From the NCBI GenBank assembly GCA_030737875.1, contig CM060912.1:883337199-883401198 (forward strand): a stretch of DNA of 64,000 bases, read 5' to 3'. The notes under the pieces were generated by a model that worked only from the letters and a program-made list of their open reading frames with translations, made no database searches and was not told the DNA's origin. The DNA is from Allium sativum (Eukaryota; Streptophyta; Magnoliopsida; Asparagales; Amaryllidaceae). Below are positions 61,070 through 64,000 of the stretch, piece by piece. Positions within the stretch are counted from its first letter, which is position 1; each line of letters opens with the position of its first letter. The translations under genes and the position numbers were made by a program.

Positions 61070-61399
61070 GGGTGTCGGAATTTTCTAAACTCCGTCTGCA
61101 TCATAATATAATTTTATTTAATTTGATCGAATTTAGAAATCTCACATTGATTTTCATATCTTGTAAAATGGTCGAATGCTCCAAAAATTCTGCGGTCACT
61201 TCTGAAATGTAGTGCTCGTTTCAGAGATTCCAACGCTTCCTGTTTCATCAGATTTCGTTATCGTATGAGGGAGTTACGAATTTTTAAAGGTTAACGATAA
61301 TTTGAAACAAATTAACTAATTAATTAAATTAAAATAGATCACCTTTCTCCTACAACAAACTCAGGCCAACAATATTCAAAATTGTGCTCTGAACTAGGG

Positions 61400-61767
61400 A
61401 TGCAAATCGCGCAAAACCGAGGGGTTTGATGACGATTGGCCACCACCCTGTGCTTCGCCTACGTGCGGCGCTCCTTCGCCCAGGAGATGGATTAACTCGG
61501 TGGTGCTAGGGAGGGTGAAATCAGGTTCGACGCAGCCGACTTTGGAGCAGGAGATCTCGATTTTGGTGCAACTTCAGGGGATGAAAATTATATGGAATCG
61601 AAGAGAATAGACAGCTCTACAATATCCCTAACTGTGTCGATCGATTTTACTGATCGGTTTGGGAGCAATCAGAGGGGGAAGTCATGAAATTTCTGGCCAT
61701 TAAAATCGATGTAGGCGGCTACAGTATAACGACCGTATAGGGTTTAATATATACTAGTATTTATACC
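61400..61767 (-). promoter_or_regulatory. TATA box and GC-rich leader of the 3'-most solo LTR
   Basis: GTATAAATAC on the minus strand at 61758-61767, 0.88 kb from the LTR start, then a leader that becomes GC-rich at about 61600-61430. No canonical GTAAGT was found at its end. Confidence 0.55.
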
Positions 61768-62649
61768 ATATACCAATTTATTTTATTTAATTTCAAATTT
61801 AATTTTCTATATCGCTTCTAACTCCAAATCAAACCCAACTAGTGACGCCCCTAGCCAAATACCCCCATTCCAAACACAATGGGATATGTTTTGTTGGCCT
61901 ATTCAACTGTTTCAGTCAGTTATTCTTCAAATTAAATAATAAAACATTTAATTATTTAATTTGATCGAAATTTTAATTTATCGGGGTCACAGACTGACTC
62001 TAAAAATTCCCGAAAAAATAAAACTAGCTATGTTTTGATGATATGGTCCTAACAAAACTGATTTCGTCGAATTTGGAGGCCATGGGAAAAATGTTTATTT
62101 TCAAGTCGATCGAAATTGACTGAAATTGTCAAAACACATTTTCCTTTGCCACGCTCACATATTGATTCCAAAAATTATGAAAATTGGAATCCTGCAATAA
62201 TTTGACATTCTGGATCCAACAAAAGTGGTTTCGTTGGGAGGTCGTTTGTAAAATGGCTATTTATACGGGCTATATATTATATTAAATTCCATAGCGACCT
62301 TTCTGAAAATTCAACTGACCATAACTTTTGATTCCCACTATGAAATTTCAATTTTTCGGACTCGTTGGAAAGATATCCTTAAACAGACTAAAATATTTTT
62401 GGTTTCACTAACATCTGATTTATTATGCATCCTGTACAGTTGGTCAAAGTTTGAATTCAAATTTTCAAAATACCGCGCTATTTCTAACTTCTTTTGAAAT
62501 GAAAATAAATACATTCATTCGAACTTCGATTTAAATAAATTTTTAATCGTTATTATTTAAAATAAATTATTTAAACTATTCAAAATTCAATAAAATAGCC
62601 AAAATAAAAATTTTAAATTGGTTCTGATTTTCCGGGTTGTTACATTCTC

Positions 62650-64000
62650 AGTCTCAGTAAGTAAACGCTTTTTCTTTTGTTTCTTCCCAGTTGAAGATTC
62701 TTCAGGTTCAGGAGTTGGCTTGGAGCTTGTGTCTCTTAATGGAGGAAGATCAGTGGAAACCTCTGTGTTGGAATGGAGGACCATACTTATGGGATAAGCA
62801 GGAAAAGGCGTGGGCAAGGTCTCGATCTTGATTTGCAAAAGTCTTCCTTCATTTCAGAAAGTGATAGTTGCCTGATTTTTCCAGACTCTTCAACATAGAT
62901 TACTTCATCGTCGCCATCCTTGCCGTTCAGATCCTTCAGTGCCGCTATCATCTCTCCTTTATTTGAGGCGTCATCGTCAAGGGAACTGTAGGCTCGTCAG
63001 TTGGCTTTGTCCCATGCTACTTAGCAACATCAGCAAGCTTTGTACCTAAAACAAGGAAAGTAATGGTTATTAGCTCCGGAGAAATGACAGGCCTCTCAAT
63101 TGGAATCCCATTAGCACGACGACACAACATAATAGCTCAAGCAAATTAAGGAGAGAATGTGGAAATACCTTCAGCAACATGGTCTCCACGAGCTGTAGGT
63201 GTTTTATCCTCGATGATTGGGAAAGGAGAAGTGGTGGGATAAGCCCTGGATTCTCAGGATTGTACCCTTCTATCTCCCCTGCCTTATATGCTCCATTGGA
63301 AGAACCAACAACATCTTTGCATTTAGATTTATGCTTTGCGGCCTCCTCAGCTTCTTTCAAAAGTTTCCTTCCCTTAGCCAGGTGTTTAAGCTCATCTCTT
63401 CTCAAGTATGTCCTCATCAGTTCCTTCTCATCCATAGTTCGACCTGCAATCTATGTTTCTCATTCTCGATAAGTTCATTCCAAGCATCAAATAAGGTAGT
63501 GGGGTAATTTTCCACCCATGATATTTCACGATATCGGAAGACTTGTGCGAAGAAAGAAAGAATAAGAGGTCCCATAACAAGCAGATCTTCTTTGGCCTTA
63601 GCAAGTTTGCTCTCCAGCTCAGGCTTGTCAACCTCGAACTGTGCCTTAAAATTAGAAGCAGATTCAAGAGTAGTGCTAGCATTTTCCTTAGCACTCCTTA
63701 CCCTCTCCTCAGCCTCAGCCAACTTGGCTCTTAGATCGACATTCACCTTCTCAAGTTTCGTCTTCTCATGCTCGAAGTGAGTGCAAGATATCTTCAAAAG
63801 TATTATCGGTCGTAACACTCTGGCATTGTTCCTTAAGGGTTGCATGTTCTTTGCTACTGACATCATGCTCGTTGTGGAAATGTTGTTGCAACTCATTATG
63901 CAGTTTCTTATAGTTTTTGGCATCACATTCTACGAGTGCAATTTTAGGCTAGATTTCTTTACATTCTTTCTAGACAGCCTTGACACGTGACATGTCACAT
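62650..64000 (-). pseudogene. Antisense coiled-coil ORF of the Tat element (partial, broken)
   Basis: Several Tat elements carry an extra gene on the opposite strand between pol and the 3' LTR; position and strand fit here. Three minus-strand segments are open in different frames: 63417-63926, 63070-63435 and the part of 62587-62838 right of 62650. The first has a long heptad-like stretch (LEKVNVDLRAKLAEAEERVR, then KPELESKLAKAKEDLL) predicting a coiled coil, then the folded-looking YREISWVENYPTTLFDAWNE. The second is charged (DELKHLAKGRKLLKEAEEAA). The third ends in a basic tail (STGKKQKKKRLLTETE) just before the solo LTR; a stop follows within the duplicated segment at about 57124-57126. 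The N-terminus is outside the window. Function unknown. Confidence 0.6.

Larger units (their letters stand above)
57136..62644 (-). mobile_element. Minus-strand solo LTR (5.5 kb) at the end of the Tat antisense ORF
   Basis: On the minus strand it starts TGTAACAACCCGG at 62644 and ends GGGGTCATCACA at 57136. Perfect TSDs TTCTC lie at 57131-57135 and 62645-62649. It is closer to the solo LTR at 11285-16979 than to the LARD-like LTRs: it shares the island at 60822-60925, the hairpin at 61047 and the end sequence. It carries a TATA box, GC-rich leader, an array of short hairpin units and the conserved stem-loop. Confidence 0.93.

Overview
The window is plant nuclear DNA, AT-rich and probably pericentromeric or other heterochromatin. 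I see no host gene and no RNA gene. It is almost entirely LTR retrotransposons inserted into one another. Evidence for a plant host is tRNA-iMet primer sites of the TGGTATCAGAGC type, Tat-lineage and chromovirus-like Ty3/gypsy proteins, a plant-type LINE ORF1 and multi-kilobase LTRs. A eudicot seems likely, but I cannot name the species.

The scaffold is a single plus-strand Tat-lineage Ty3/gypsy element that starts left of the window and runs past its end. Its pieces are 6976-7063 (5' LTR with a TATA box), 27014-27405 (rest of LTR and leader), 27406-27886 and 33909-35273 (gag), 38470-39246 (protease), 39247-40656 (reverse transcriptase), 43723-44390 (RNase H and the extra Tat RNase H), 44391-44880 and 55038-55790 (integrase), 55791-57135 (3' spacer) and 62650-64000 (antisense coiled-coil ORF). 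About 9 kb of Tat sequence has been stretched over 57 kb. All the coding pieces are pseudogenes.

The insertions, left to right, are: a minus-strand LTR element with a 6.3 kb LTR (1-6975, cut by the window); a plus-strand LARD-like element with two 6.6 kb LTRs around a 1.06 kb non-coding interior (7064-27008, TSD ATTCC), which itself carries a 5.7 kb solo LTR (11285-16979); a minus solo LTR in gag (27887-33903); a 3.2 kb insert between gag and protease (35274-38463, direct repeat TTAAGG) containing an ORF1-only LINE remnant; a plus solo LTR in RNase H (40657-43717, TSD CCGAC); a minus chromovirus-like element in integrase (44881-55032, TSD GATTA) with degraded gag-protease; and a minus solo LTR at the end of the antisense ORF (57136-62644, TSD TTCTC). 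Most boundaries are supported by target-site duplications, and several also by the interrupted reading frame resuming once the insert and one TSD copy are removed.

The least expected signal lies inside the long LTRs. They share an anatomy: a TATA box several hundred to about 1100 bp in, a leader, in two families a canonical GTAAGT/GTAAGC site just after the leader, then an array of short palindromic repeats, then small conserved islands. Three islands fold as hairpins whose changes between copies are mostly compensatory or G:U-conserving on the sense strand. This suggests structured RNA elements in the transcribed part of the LTRs. All of this was read by eye; no alignment or folding program was run.
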